Origin: Anatilimnocola aggregata
Lineage (GTDB): Bacteria > Planctomycetota > Planctomycetia > Pirellulales > Pirellulaceae
Direction of reading: 5' to 3'
NCBI RefSeq assembly: GCF_007747655.1
Contig: NZ_CP036274.1
Coordinates: forward strand, 3,410,001 to 3,474,000
Length of the DNA stretch: 64,000 bases
Below the pieces are notes generated by a model. It did not search any database, was not told where the DNA came from, and worked only from the letters and a program-made list of their open reading frames with translations. This document shows positions 41,615 to 50,313 of the stretch, piece by piece. Positions within the stretch are counted from its first letter, which is position 1; every line of letters starts with the position of its first letter. The position numbers and the translations under genes were made by a program.

Positions 41615-42811
41615 TTATTCATTGCTGGCTTGAGGCTGCGAAAGTTCGCTATGCTGCCTGACGAGCTCCATAAACCGTTTCTTGAGGTTGAGGAGTTCGG
41701 GTGGAATCGACTCTTGACTGGCGAAGCGTGCTTCAAGTTGCGCGAGTCGATCTGCGAGCACCGCCTCGTTGCTAATGGGTGACTGCTCCTGCACCAGCCG
41801 TGGATAAACCTGTCGCACCAGAATTTGCAGCACGTAACCTACCATCGGGCCAAAGATGAGTCCCCAGAAGCCCCAGAGGGCAGCCATCACAATTGCAGCC
41901 AGGGCAATCCACAGCGAGTTGTAACGATCGCGCTGAAACAGTCGCGGCTCGACAGCAAACTCCATCAGCAGCAATACGAGCACGATGGCGACAAACGCTG
42001 CTCCACTTTGGGGCGAAACCCAGGCGGCATCCCAGTCCATCATCTTCGGCGAACTAAGCACGAGCACCGCAGCCGACGCGAACAGTGTTCCTAACCAAGG
42101 AATCAAGGTAAGCACGCCAGCCATTACGGCCACGAAGGCCGCATAGCGCACGTCGAGCACGAAAAATATTAGCCACAGCAGCAGGACTGCGAGCAGGAAT
42201 TGAATAATTTCGCTACGCATGTACGCCCCCACCTCGCGCTCCATCGCTTGCCACATTCGCTGCGCACCCACACGCCGGCGCACGGGAATCAGCGATAGCC
42301 AGAGCCGTTCGAAGCGTGCGCGGTCGAGTGTCCAATAAAAGCTCAGCGCCAGGCAGATGCCAGAGAACGCACTCAGTTGAAACAAGTTCGAAGCGGTACC
42401 GACGAGCGAGGGCAACAGTCCCCCCAGCAATGGCAACGTCGGATCGGCCGTTTCACCCGCCGAAGGCTGAGTTGCGAGGACTAACCAGTGGTTGGGCGAA
42501 TGTTGAGCAAACGAGGCAACGGCCAATGAGATGTCGGCTTGCAGGTGATTCAAATCAGCCAGAAGTTGCGGCGCGATGAGGGCAGCGAGAATTCCCAGCA
42601 CTAGCGCGCAAGCTCCCGCCACCAACCCTGCGGAGGCAGCCGATCCGAAACCTTTCTGCTTCAGATATTCCACTTGAGGATGCAGCGCCGCAGCCAGCGC
42701 AAGCGAGGCGAGGAAAATGACGATTGCCGTCCCTGCTCCCCACAGAATCAGCAAGGCAATGAGTGTGAACACCACAGCGAACGAGTGCTTTGTGAATTGA
42801 AAGAGTGTCAT
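41615..42811 (-). CDS. AI-2E family transporter (paralogue b)
   Basis: 398 residues. About eight membrane helices match the AI-2E/PerM family: FTLIALLILWGAGTAIVIFLASLALAAALHP, an extracytoplasmic loop, then FVAVMAGVLTLIPWLGTLFA and IALAAIVMAALWGFWGLIFG. The C-terminal ~60 residues are polar with coiled-coil character (LADRLAQLEARFASQESIPPELLNLKKRFMELV). Its ATG overlaps the stop of the upstream AI-2E gene (ATGA), so the two form a coupled pair. The family covers efflux of signalling molecules or ions. Substrate unknown. Confidence 0.9.
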   Translation of the reverse strand: MTLFQFTKHSFAVVFTLIALLILWGAGTAIVIFLASLALAAALHPQVEYLKQKGFGSAASAGLVAGACALVLGILAALIAPQLLADLNHLQADISLAVASFAQHSPNHWLVLATQPSAGETADPTLPLLGGLLPSLVGTASNLFQLSAFSGICLALSFYWTLDRARFERLWLSLIPVRRRVGAQRMWQAMEREVGAYMRSEIIQFLLAVLLLWLIFFVLDVRYAAFVAVMAGVLTLIPWLGTLFASAAVLVLSSPKMMDWDAAWVSPQSGAAFVAIVLVLLLMEFAVEPRLFQRDRYNSLWIALAAIVMAALWGFWGLIFGPMVGYVLQILVRQVYPRLVQEQSPISNEAVLADRLAQLEARFASQESIPPELLNLKKRFMELVRQHSELSQPQASNE

Positions 42812-44202
42812 TGGGTCACCGCTGCGATCGGTTTGGGGGGAGCGGGTTCCACTTCATCTTCCTGCACCATTTCATCGAGCGCTACCGCGAGTGTTTCGAG
42901 TTCCGCGAAGCTTTCGGTGGTCCAATTGTCGACGGGAATATCTTTCTGCCGCTGCTGGCGCTTCACGTCGTGAATCAGGTCGAGCAGTTGATAGTGCAAT
43001 ACGCCGGCTGCATCGCGACTGGTCGTGAACTCTTCTTGCTTGAATTCGCGGAGCAGCACCAGGCGTTCGAACAGCGTTTGCGAAATAGCTGCAAGCGGGA
43101 TGGCGAAGATCGCTCCCGTCAGGCCGAAGATCGCACCGAAGGCGACAATCGCCAGCAGGGTGACGATGGCACCAATGCCCACCGAACGATCCATGATTTT
43201 CGGCACAAGCAGATAATTCTCGAGCGTTTGAATCAACATTGCCGCGCCGATAACGAGCGCCGTTTCTTGCACGCCGAGCGAAAGGGCCACCAGAATCGCG
43301 GGTATCGCTCCCAATGTGGGACCAATGATGGGAACCGCTTCGAGCACACAGGCGATGAGCGCTAGCAGCAAGGCATAGGGGAGCCCAATCACCAGGTAGG
43401 CAATCAGGCTCAGCACACCAACCGCCGCGCAGAGGATCATTTGCCCGCGAATATAGCCGCCGAGCTTGAAGAGCATTTCGTCGACCAGGCTTTGGAAGAA
43501 CGTGCGGCGATAGTCGGGCGCCAGTTGCAGTAACGAGCGAATCGTCTGCTCTTCATTCACCGACCAGTAAAAGGCCAGCACTCCGACCGCCAGCACTCCC
43601 AGAATGCCGGTGCCCACCTGCATGATAATTTCCAGCGGCGAGGTTTCACTCCCGCTCATGCCGGCGCCAAAACGCATCACCTTATCGAGATCGGGCATTT
43701 CTGCCGGAATGCGTTTGCCCAACGTGAGCAGCACTCTTTGTTGGGAGGCCAACAGATAGTCACGCCCATTGTCATACCAGCCCGGCAATTTTTCTAACAA
43801 GCTTTGTCCTTGGCCAATGATTTCGGGCACCAAGGCCACAATTGCCGCAATGAACAAGAGCGAGAAAATTCCATAGACGACAATAGCTGCATGGACCCTG
43901 CCCACATGACAGCGTGATGCGACCAGTTCGATGATGGGCCGGAGCGCGGTTGCGAGGACCACGCCGCCGAACAACATCAATCCCACGTGTCTCAGCCAGA
44001 TCAGTCCGAGGCCGAGAACGATGGTCGCCGCAACAATCAGCGTCGCAGCGACCGTCCAACGTAGCGGCCAATTGATGCGGGGCAACGCGACTGTAGCAGT
44101 TGGCGCCGCAAGATCTGCTCGTCCGTCGCGTGCGTTCGTCGAGAGGCCATTGGCCGGCACCGGTGGTGGTGACTCAGGGAGTCGATAATGCGGAGCGGGC
44201 AT
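42808..44202 (-). CDS. AI-2E family transporter (paralogue a)
   Basis: 464 residues. A Pro-rich cytoplasmic N-terminus (PHYRLPESPPPVPANG) precedes the AI-2E fold with WLRHVGLMLFGGVVLATALRP, PEIIGQGQSLLEKLPGWYDNG (long periplasmic loop), IACVLEAVPIIGPTLGAIPAI and VAFGAIFGLTGAIFAIPLAAI. It resembles the adjacent transporter in layout but not closely in sequence, and lacks its coiled tail, having an acidic C-terminus instead. ATG 44202 is preferred to a TTG at 44235. Confidence 0.9.
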   Translation of the reverse strand: MPAPHYRLPESPPPVPANGLSTNARDGRADLAAPTATVALPRINWPLRWTVAATLIVAATIVLGLGLIWLRHVGLMLFGGVVLATALRPIIELVASRCHVGRVHAAIVVYGIFSLLFIAAIVALVPEIIGQGQSLLEKLPGWYDNGRDYLLASQQRVLLTLGKRIPAEMPDLDKVMRFGAGMSGSETSPLEIIMQVGTGILGVLAVGVLAFYWSVNEEQTIRSLLQLAPDYRRTFFQSLVDEMLFKLGGYIRGQMILCAAVGVLSLIAYLVIGLPYALLLALIACVLEAVPIIGPTLGAIPAILVALSLGVQETALVIGAAMLIQTLENYLLVPKIMDRSVGIGAIVTLLAIVAFGAIFGLTGAIFAIPLAAISQTLFERLVLLREFKQEEFTTSRDAAGVLHYQLLDLIHDVKRQQRQKDIPVDNWTTESFAELETLAVALDEMVQEDEVEPAPPKPIAAVTQ

Positions 44203-44547
44203 CGTAGGGACTTTTGGCTGCGGGCAGGAATGCAAATGAGACCGTCATTCGCTGCGCGACGTGAGAAGCAGTTCTCGTGCCAAAGAAATTGTTCGGGCCC
44301 GAATGCAGAATGGCTGAGTCTGCGAGTGAAAGTTTGCCAAATCGCCGAAGAATGAATGGTCGCTTGCCAGCTGGCTGCATTTTGCAACCAAGCAGGTTCC
44401 CGGTGTTCGCAAGGGCTGCCTGATTCAATCTCCAACAAGGTGAACTATTTGCGAACACCAGTCGCAGCTTGTGTTTGGCCAAGAAACGAAGAACGCGCAG
44501 GGGCCGAGGGTTACTGCCGCTTGCGCGTTCTGGGAATCAAGTGACAA
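44203..44547. other. 345-bp intergenic region
   Basis: I see no credible gene, repeat or strong promoter here. It would contain the promoter of the AI-2E pair. Confidence 0.5.
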
Positions 44548-44766
44548 CTATCGCCAGTTTCGACTTTCTGCGACCGGTTTGGCTGAGTCCTGTCGCGTCC
44601 CCCATTTATCCATCTGACAGCCGCACTGGTGGCAGGTCCAACCGCCCCACTGGGCTTGCGCGGCCGAAGCGGGAATGCGCAGCGTGGGAAGCGGGGTCTG
44701 GCATTCCGGGCAATTCACCCGTTTGAGATTGATCGAGAATATCTTTTGGAACAGTTCTTTGAGCAT
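44548..44766 (-). CDS. Small zinc-ribbon protein
   Basis: 72 residues: MLKELFQKIFSINLKRVNCPECQTPLP ... WTCHQCGCQMDKWG. Two pairs, CPEC and CHQC, spaced by about 23 residues, form a zinc-ribbon. AGGAG sits seven bases upstream of the start. It is a stand-alone gene between the AI-2E pair and tRNA-His. Function unknown, though the fold often serves nucleic-acid or protein binding. Confidence 0.7.
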   Translation of the reverse strand: MLKELFQKIFSINLKRVNCPECQTPLPTLRIPASAAQAQWGGWTCHQCGCQMDKWGTRQDSAKPVAESRNWR

Positions 44767-44920
44767 GCAACGACTCCTAATGGCCCACCTAAATAAAAGC
44801 TGACAGGCATACTGCCCATGCTTCGCTAAGCGAGAATTGGAGCCAGTTGTTACAGCCGAATTCTGTTGCCAGCAATCGCTTTCACCGCTTATTCGGGGGC
44901 TAACTCAAACTTCCCAGCCG

Positions 44921-44949
44921 TTGCCTGCAACCGAGGTGATTGCTAAACT
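44921..44949 (+). promoter_or_regulatory. Probable tRNA-His promoter
   Basis: TTGCCT (44921-44926), 17 bases, TAAACT (44944-44949). Predicted initiation near 44956, about ten bases before the tRNA. Confidence 0.5.
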
Positions 44950-44965
44950 AGTTCCCGTTGGTTGT

Positions 44966-45040
44966 GGTGGCTGTAGCTCAGTTGGTTAGAGCACTAGATT
45001 GTGGATCTAGAAGTCGCGGGTTCAAGTCCCGTCAGCCACC
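44966..45040 (+). tRNA. tRNA-His (GTG anticodon)
   Basis: The acceptor arms GTGGCTG (44967-44973) and CAGCCAC (45033-45039) pair fully. The anticodon loop TTGTGGA is closed by CTAGA/TCTAG, giving anticodon GTG, and the T loop is GGGTTCAAGTCCC. The His-specific extra G at -1 (44966) faces C73 (45040), both encoded in the DNA. The 3' CCA is not encoded. It is flanked by a promoter and a hairpin terminator. Confidence 0.97.
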
Positions 45041-45047
45041 CTGATTG

Positions 45048-45083
45048 CGGGGCCGTTGAATTTGCTTTCACCGGCCCCGTTTT
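45048..45083 (+). terminator. Intrinsic terminator of tRNA-His
   Basis: CGGGGCCG (45048-45055) pairs with CGGCCCCG (45072-45079) and is followed by TTTT (45080-45083). Confidence 0.75.
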
Positions 45084-45114
45084 CGTTCTTGAGTCAGGTG
45101 CGCGGAGGCCTTGC

Positions 45115-46941
45115 CTATTGCAGGATTTCGTTCCGCGCTCGGAGCAATAAGCGCTGGACGGTATCGAGCCCGCGAATTTCGTCGAGTTCGCGGCGAATGA
45201 GCAGTGGGTCGTCGGTAATCAGGTTCGTAACACCTGCGTCGAGCAGCGGTGCCACCGAATTGGGTTGATTGACCGTCCAGGCATGCACGGCTATTTTTCG
45301 TGAATTGGCGCGGTCGACTAGTTGACGCTTGGCCAGGCTCGTCTTGACCATCAAAAAGTCGACATTCAGTTTCTCTGGCGAACCGAGCGAAGTGGCCACG
45401 ATATACCCGACCGGCAGCTTGGGTTCTAGTTGGCGGGCGAGTTGCAGGCTTTCGTACGACTGCGAACAGATGCGGCAGCGGTCCACCTGCCCCGCTTGTT
45501 GAACCTGTTCGATCACGCGCTGGGTGAGTAGCTTCGCATCGCGCGAGTTGTGCGGCTTGAGCTCGATGTTGAGACGAATGTTGTCACCCATGGCCGTCAG
45601 AAAATCGGCCAGCGTCGCGATTCGTTCGCCCGCGAAGGCGGGGCTGAACTGCTGGCCAACATCGAACTGTTGAATCTCAGCGAGCGTAGCTTGATCGACT
45701 CTGCGCTTGCCGCCGCCCAGGCGGGCCAGATCGATGTCATGCATCACCACCAACTTACCGTCCGCAGTATTCTGGACATCGATCTCGGCCCAATCGGCCT
45801 TGTCGATGATTGCCTGCTTGAGTGCGGCAATCGTGTTCTCCGGCGCGTGCGTCGCCCCAGCGCGATGGGCTGTGATTTCGACCTGTTCCGCAACCTGTAA
45901 GTCCACGATCGCCAAAAAACTGCCGATCGAAGAAAGTAGTCCTGCCGAGGCTAAAGCGGTGCCCATCAGCCAACCCATCGACAACCGCTGGTGGTCTTCG
46001 GCAACCGGTTGATGGACAAGTGCGTCCGGTGGGGCAACGTGGCGATAGAGGGCCAGGATCACGCCCGCGAAGGTGAGGTTCGCCAGGACGCTGATGGTTA
46101 CCGCGACGATGGCATTGGCGAGCAGAACCAAGCCTGTCGCGAGCACACTGGTTGACATATTCCAACTACTAAAGCGCAGGATTTCTTCAGAAAGAAAATC
46201 ACTGGCCGAATAGACCGCCAGCACCAGAATCGCTGCGGAGGCAAGCCAGACGCCAAGCATCAGGGCAGCTGGCAATAGTTGGCCGCGCGAGCGCAGGGCG
46301 CTCTGGCGCAGCGCAGTTGTGACCGAAACCACGGGTTCTAGGCAGAGAATGGGCACTGCATAGAGCCAGCGGAGAAAAAACCAGGCGACCACCGCGGCAT
46401 AGCTGCCGGCAAAGACCGCAGCCAGCCCCGCGCCCCACCAGTAAGCGGGCGGCTTCAACACGATCAGGCCGTTCAGATCCTTGCCGCTCCAGAGGAGCCA
46501 ATAGGTGAGGCCGATGGCGGCAGCAAACGGAATGAGCAAAACCAAATAGACGAGTAGCTGACGCAATCCCAATTGAACGAGGTGCAAAAACAGCCGCGTT
46601 GAACTGCGAAACGCTTCCCACCAATGCAGCCTGTCGTTGGCCAGCAGGCGGAGCAGACCGGCAAGTTCCAAATAGGTCGAAGCCAGCAGAATCGTGCCTA
46701 CTCCGAGGAGCGCGGCCAGCCCTTCGGGCGTGAGCGCAAACGAGAGCATCTCGAAGTTTCCCACCGAAGCGCGTCCCCAGCGACTCAAACCAAAGCGGAG
46801 AATGGCGGCGGCCACTGGTGCGAGCAACACCAGGTTCAGCACGCGGAAGGCCAGCGTGAAGGCGAGGGCACAGGCGAATCGATGCCGGCAACGATTCAGG
46901 ATCCAACTGTACTCGGCCGAAAGCTGCTGCAGGCGGTTCAA
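45115..46941 (-). CDS. Membrane-anchored glycerophosphodiester phosphodiesterase
   Basis: 608 residues. The N-terminal ~345 are a multi-helix membrane region (GpdP_C-like, about eight helices). The C-terminal ~250 form a GDPD TIM-barrel: EITAHRAGATHAPENTIAALKQAI (first HR motif and Glu), WAEIDVQNTADGKLVVMHDIDLARLGGG (ExDV and second His), NIELKPHN and the C-terminal VHAWTVNQPNSVAPLLDAGVTNLITDDP. It splits glycerophosphodiesters to glycerol-3-phosphate plus alcohol. The membrane part suggests it acts on lipid head groups at the membrane surface. The usual E-x-D sequence reads EIDV here. Confidence 0.92.
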   Translation of the reverse strand: MNRLQQLSAEYSWILNRCRHRFACALAFTLAFRVLNLVLLAPVAAAILRFGLSRWGRASVGNFEMLSFALTPEGLAALLGVGTILLASTYLELAGLLRLLANDRLHWWEAFRSSTRLFLHLVQLGLRQLLVYLVLLIPFAAAIGLTYWLLWSGKDLNGLIVLKPPAYWWGAGLAAVFAGSYAAVVAWFFLRWLYAVPILCLEPVVSVTTALRQSALRSRGQLLPAALMLGVWLASAAILVLAVYSASDFLSEEILRFSSWNMSTSVLATGLVLLANAIVAVTISVLANLTFAGVILALYRHVAPPDALVHQPVAEDHQRLSMGWLMGTALASAGLLSSIGSFLAIVDLQVAEQVEITAHRAGATHAPENTIAALKQAIIDKADWAEIDVQNTADGKLVVMHDIDLARLGGGKRRVDQATLAEIQQFDVGQQFSPAFAGERIATLADFLTAMGDNIRLNIELKPHNSRDAKLLTQRVIEQVQQAGQVDRCRICSQSYESLQLARQLEPKLPVGYIVATSLGSPEKLNVDFLMVKTSLAKRQLVDRANSRKIAVHAWTVNQPNSVAPLLDAGVTNLITDDPLLIRRELDEIRGLDTVQRLLLRARNEILQ

Positions 46942-47124
46942 AGGTATTCGGTCCAGTTAGCGGGGAGATGTCGGGCAGGACAACTGCTGCCAGCGTACCG
47001 ACAAATGGCTCGTTCGACGAGAGTATGCGGTTTGGCAACCCCAGCCACGGCCATTGTTCGTAACGGCCGGGCGCGGGAAATTATCAAGCCGAGTGGACTC
47101 GATTGCTTACCCAGGAGGATTGTC

Positions 47125-47274
47125 GTGGAACAACCCGAGAAAGACGAAGCCGAATCTCCGCCCCGCTGTGCATGCCCGGTTTGTGGCGGGCCGTTGATTG
47201 AAATTCGCGCGAAGTTGCAATGCGAGCGCTGTCACACCATCTGCGAAACCTGCTGCGAAGGGGGCCGCGGTTAG
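47125..47274 (+). CDS. 49-residue zinc-ribbon mini-protein
   Basis: GTG start preceded by AGGAGG at six bases. The product contains CACPVCGGPLIEIRAKLQC, then CERCHTICETCCEGGRG to the end, i.e. a two-CxxC zinc ribbon with extra cysteines and a Gly-Gly-Arg-Gly tail. I recall near-identical endings (RCHTICETCCEGGRG) in other planctomycetes, so it is probably a genuine conserved small gene. It overlaps the convergent GH5 gene by four bases. Confidence 0.7.
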   Translation: MEQPEKDEAESPPRCACPVCGGPLIEIRAKLQCERCHTICETCCEGGRG

Positions 47275-48281
47275 GGCTTGAGCAGGGCGTCGCGCAGGTC
47301 TGCGCGCCAGGCTTTCTTCTCGCGGTCGTAGATGCTGAACTCAGCGCCAAATTCCCAGTAAGCCCAACTGAAGTTGCGGGCTTCAGCTTCGCGGGTGATG
47401 GCGGCCGTCCAGAGAACTCGGCTGGCTGCATCGGCCTTGCGGAAGGCACCGAACTCGCCGAGATAGATGGGGCGATTGTTTTCTTTCGCCCAAGCTGCGG
47501 TGGAGTCGAACTCTTTGGTGATGGCCTTCATTTCAGCCTCACTGCCGGTCCACTTCTTCCCCAGCCAGCGGTCGGAGTCCTTCACCCAGTGCGCGCCTTG
47601 ATGCGTGAACTCAAACGGATTGTAGTAGTGAACCGTCACGATCAAGTTCTTATCTTCCGGCAGCTTGAATTTGCTCAGGGCCCACATGCCATTCCAGAAA
47701 GGTGGGCCGATGATCACGGGGCGCGTCGGGTTCGTCTCGCGCACTACGCCGAGAAGTGGCGGGATCATCTCGGTCCAGGCGTTGTCCTTGTTCAACTCTT
47801 CATGGGGCTCGTTCATCAGTTCGAAATAGAGCCAAGCGCCACGATCTTTGTAGCGCGCGGCAATCTGCTGCCAGATCGCAATCGCCCGCGGTAGTTCTTC
47901 CTTTGGGCGGGCGTCGAGTTCGCTGTAATGATGATGGTTGAGGACCACGAGCAGTTTGTTCGCTGCGGCCTGCTCGAGGATCGAATCGACGCGCTCGAAG
48001 AACTTGGCGTCGATCGCATAGGGAGCTTCTTTCGCCGCATGCGACGTCCACTTCACCGGCAAGCGCACATGTTGAAAGCCGGCCTGCTTGATGAGCGGAA
48101 AAAACTCCGCCTCGATTTTCATCCCCCAATCGCCTTCTTTCGGAGCTTCGAGCGCGTTGCCGAGATTGACGCCGCGACCGAGCGCCTTGTTGGCAGCGAA
48201 AATATCCTGAGCCTGCGCGCTCGCGGAAGATAAGATCGCCAGCAACAACAGGCCGCAGCTAGTGGGAGAGAGGGTATTCAT
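47271..48281 (-). CDS. Secreted glycoside hydrolase family 5 protein
   Basis: 336 residues with a signal peptide (CGLLLLAILSSASAQAQ). The GH5 TIM-barrel shows RGVNLGNALEAP, QHVRLPVKW, VVLNHHHYSE, the acid/base Glu in YFELMNEPHEE (NEP motif) and the nucleophile Glu in IYLGEFGAF. WAYWEFGAEFSIYD follows. It likely cleaves beta-glucan or mannan outside the cell. Subfamily is not readable. Its gene is convergent with the 49-residue zinc-ribbon gene. Confidence 0.93.
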   Translation of the reverse strand: MNTLSPTSCGLLLLAILSSASAQAQDIFAANKALGRGVNLGNALEAPKEGDWGMKIEAEFFPLIKQAGFQHVRLPVKWTSHAAKEAPYAIDAKFFERVDSILEQAAANKLLVVLNHHHYSELDARPKEELPRAIAIWQQIAARYKDRGAWLYFELMNEPHEELNKDNAWTEMIPPLLGVVRETNPTRPVIIGPPFWNGMWALSKFKLPEDKNLIVTVHYYNPFEFTHQGAHWVKDSDRWLGKKWTGSEAEMKAITKEFDSTAAWAKENNRPIYLGEFGAFRKADAASRVLWTAAITREAEARNFSWAYWEFGAEFSIYDREKKAWRADLRDALLKP

Positions 48282-48407
48282 GGTTGAAGTCGGGAGAAGA
48301 AGGATTGATTGCCGCTGCGAAGATCAAAGCGCACTCTATCGCGAGCTGTAGGGACGGGCAATCGGGTCCGCAATTGGGTAGTGGGATCATTTGAGTGAGT
48401 AGTTATG

Positions 48408-48674
48408 TCACGGGAGTGGAGCAGGCGTAATCTCCCACGCCTCCGGTCTCACCTTCCGGTCGATCTGCTCCAGGGGCCAAAACAACGCAGGCAGAATGAC
48501 ATCGCTATCGATTCGATAGCGGCACAGGTACTCATGTCCCGGAAAATACTCCGTGGCCTTAAAGACCATTCGCCCTTGCGGCACCACCAGCGCCAAATAG
48601 CTTCCCACGTACAGCAACGGCAGGAGCAGCAGGACGATGGCTGTGATGAGTGGTGCGCGGCTGGTCTGATTCAT
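48408..48674 (-). CDS. Small membrane protein, FWPLEQIDRKVRP family (paralogue 3)
   Basis: 88 residues: MNQTSRAPLITAIVLLLLPL, LYVGSYLALVVP, a variable middle (GHEYLCRYRIDSD), then FWPLEQIDRKVRPEAW. The block is identical in three loci of this window although the middle differs. The ATG overlaps the stop of a preceding small hydrophobic frame (48671-48790). Function unknown. Confidence 0.65.
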   Translation of the reverse strand: MNQTSRAPLITAIVLLLLPLLYVGSYLALVVPQGRMVFKATEYFPGHEYLCRYRIDSDVILPALFWPLEQIDRKVRPEAWEITPAPLP

Positions 48675-48790
48675 CGTCGCACCCGTAGAGCCTGACGCCA
48701 AAGCAAAACGACTATGGTCACCAGCAGGCTAATGGCAAAGAGTGCCGCAACTAAGTATTGAACTGTGGCAAGGTAGACTCCTGGTTCTAT
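48671..48790 (-). CDS. Short hydrophobic reading frame coupled to paralogue 3
   Basis: A 39-residue frame (EPGVYLATVQYLVAALF, one membrane helix ending LLWRQALRVRR) whose TGA overlaps the ATG of the next gene (ATGA). It has no standard start: the codon where the related 22639 sequence has ATG (GGGGCGATGGA) is ATA here (GGGGCGATAGA). It is either started from a rare codon or has lost its start. Confidence 0.35.
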   Translation of the reverse strand: MEPGVYLATVQYLVAALFAISLLVTIVVLLWRQALRVRR

Positions 48791-49346
48791 CGCCCCATTC
48801 TACCCGCGCACGAAAAAGCCCCGCTAGAGTTCGCAGTGCTAAGGCGGCTCATGTTGAATCTACTCAAGTTGCACGTTCCAACGGGCAACAAAAATTAGTC
48901 GTCAGTTGATTGACAAGTTGTCAGTAAATAGTAATGATATTGTTGTCTGTTTTGGCAACCTGGTCGAAGAAGAAACGCGCCGGCGCGGCGGGGGCGGTGC
49001 GCGCCGAGGAAAAGGTAGTAATTCTCGCTGACACCACTTTCGGAAAGCCGCAGCGTGAGCGAGGAAAGCGAACGGGAGCGAGGAAAGCGAACGGGAGGTA
49101 CGGAAGCCTGTTTCTCTCGTGATTCGTTGGGACGTCGCAGGTTGCATAATTGAACTCGGTAACCGGCACGGTGCAGTGCGGAGGTTTATCAACAAATAGG
49201 ATGATTTCAGTTGTTACAAGTTGGGCGCAATTCATTGCCACAAAAGGTCTTGAGTGTGATGCACGCAAAAGGGGGGGGTGTTGAAAAACTTAACACCGTT
49301 AAGCCACTGAGCGTCGGATGCGCGGCACTTTCCTATGATAAGAGCC
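48791..49346. other. 556-bp non-coding region
   Basis: No convincing gene. A copy of the GCGGGGCTTTTTCGTGCG sequence lies at about 48793-48825 (- strand) and a 19-bp tandem duplication is at 49057-49094. Confidence 0.5.
49057..49094 (+). repeat. 19-bp tandem duplication
   Basis: GAGCGAGGAAAGCGAACGG is repeated twice exactly (49057-49075 and 49076-49094), followed by GAGG as a third partial unit. It lies in the intergenic region. Confidence 0.85.
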
Positions 49347-49766
49347 ATGAAAATACCTACTGCTCGGACTTCGCCGGCCTGGATGTTTTGGATGCTCTGG
49401 GCTGCAGCCATTTACAATTTGGCCTGGGGAGCATTGGCTGTACTTTGGCCGCGATTGGCGTTTGATTGGGCCGGGATGGAACCGCCGAACTATCCGAGCT
49501 TGTGGCAGTGCATCGGCATGATCGTGGGCGTGTATGGCGTGGGGTATGCCATAGCCGCGTACGATCCCGTGCGGCACTGGCCGATTGTGTTGGTCGGTCT
49601 GCTGGGCAAAGTCTTGGGGCCGATCGGTTTTTTGTGGGCTAATCGCCATGGCGAATTGCCGTGGATTGCTGGACTGACGAATGTGACGAACGACTTGATC
49701 TGGTGGGTGCCATTTGGCCTCGTACTTTGGCACGCCTGGCAATTCTCGCGGGTGAACCCCTCATGA
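49347..49766 (+). CDS. Four-helix membrane protein of unknown function
   Basis: 139 residues with about four hydrophobic segments (FWMLWAAAIYNLAWGALAVLWP, MIVGVYGVGYAIAAY, VLVGLLGKVLGPIGFLWA, LIWWVPFGLVLWHAW). No motif I recognise. ATG 49347 follows AAGAG, but ATG 49335 in the same frame is possible. Its stop overlaps the ATG of the HD-domain gene (ATGA), indicating an operon. Confidence 0.75.
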   Translation: MKIPTARTSPAWMFWMLWAAAIYNLAWGALAVLWPRLAFDWAGMEPPNYPSLWQCIGMIVGVYGVGYAIAAYDPVRHWPIVLVGLLGKVLGPIGFLWANRHGELPWIAGLTNVTNDLIWWVPFGLVLWHAWQFSRVNPS

Positions 49767-50302
49767 GTAATCAGGAAGTCGCTCAGCAGCTGGCACCGAT
49801 CGTCCGTCGCGTGTTGCAGGATTATCTGCTGCCGCTGGATGGTTTTCATGGCGTGAGTCACTGGGCCCGGGTGCTGGAGAATGGTCTTCGCCTGGCCGAG
49901 GAAACCGGTGCGAACGCGCGAGTGGTGAGTCTGTTCGCAGTGCTGCACGACTCGCAGCGCGAAAACGAAGGGCATGATCCACAGCATGGTCCGCGGGCTG
50001 CTGAGTTTGCCGCTCAACTGCACGGCCAGTTATTTGAGCTTCCCGCTGCTGAGTTCGCACTGCTCTATCGCGCCTGCTACGATCACACCCACGCGCTGAC
50101 GCACCCCGAGATCACGGTGCAAACGTGTTTTGATGCTGACCGGCTCGATTTGGGCCGAGTCAATATTACGCCCCATGTCAGCCGACTATGTACCGACGTG
50201 GCCAAACGGCCCGCAGTTCTGAAGTGGGCCGACGATCGCGCGGGCAGTCGAACCGTGCCTGAATTCGTGCAACAAAGTTGGGGGTTGGAGGTCGATTGCT
50301 GA
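49763..50302 (+). CDS. HD-domain hydrolase
   Basis: 179 residues. A metal-dependent HD-domain is indicated by HGVSHWARVL (first His), VVSLFAVLHDSQREN (HD pair) and DHTHALTH, with a late Asp in CFDADRLDLGRV. The family includes phosphohydrolases and phosphodiesterases acting on nucleotides. Specific substrate unknown. It is coupled to the four-helix membrane gene before it, so perhaps the two act on a common membrane-linked pathway. Confidence 0.8.
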   Translation: MSNQEVAQQLAPIVRRVLQDYLLPLDGFHGVSHWARVLENGLRLAEETGANARVVSLFAVLHDSQRENEGHDPQHGPRAAEFAAQLHGQLFELPAAEFALLYRACYDHTHALTHPEITVQTCFDADRLDLGRVNITPHVSRLCTDVAKRPAVLKWADDRAGSRTVPEFVQQSWGLEVDC

Positions 50303-50313
50303 GATTGCCACTG

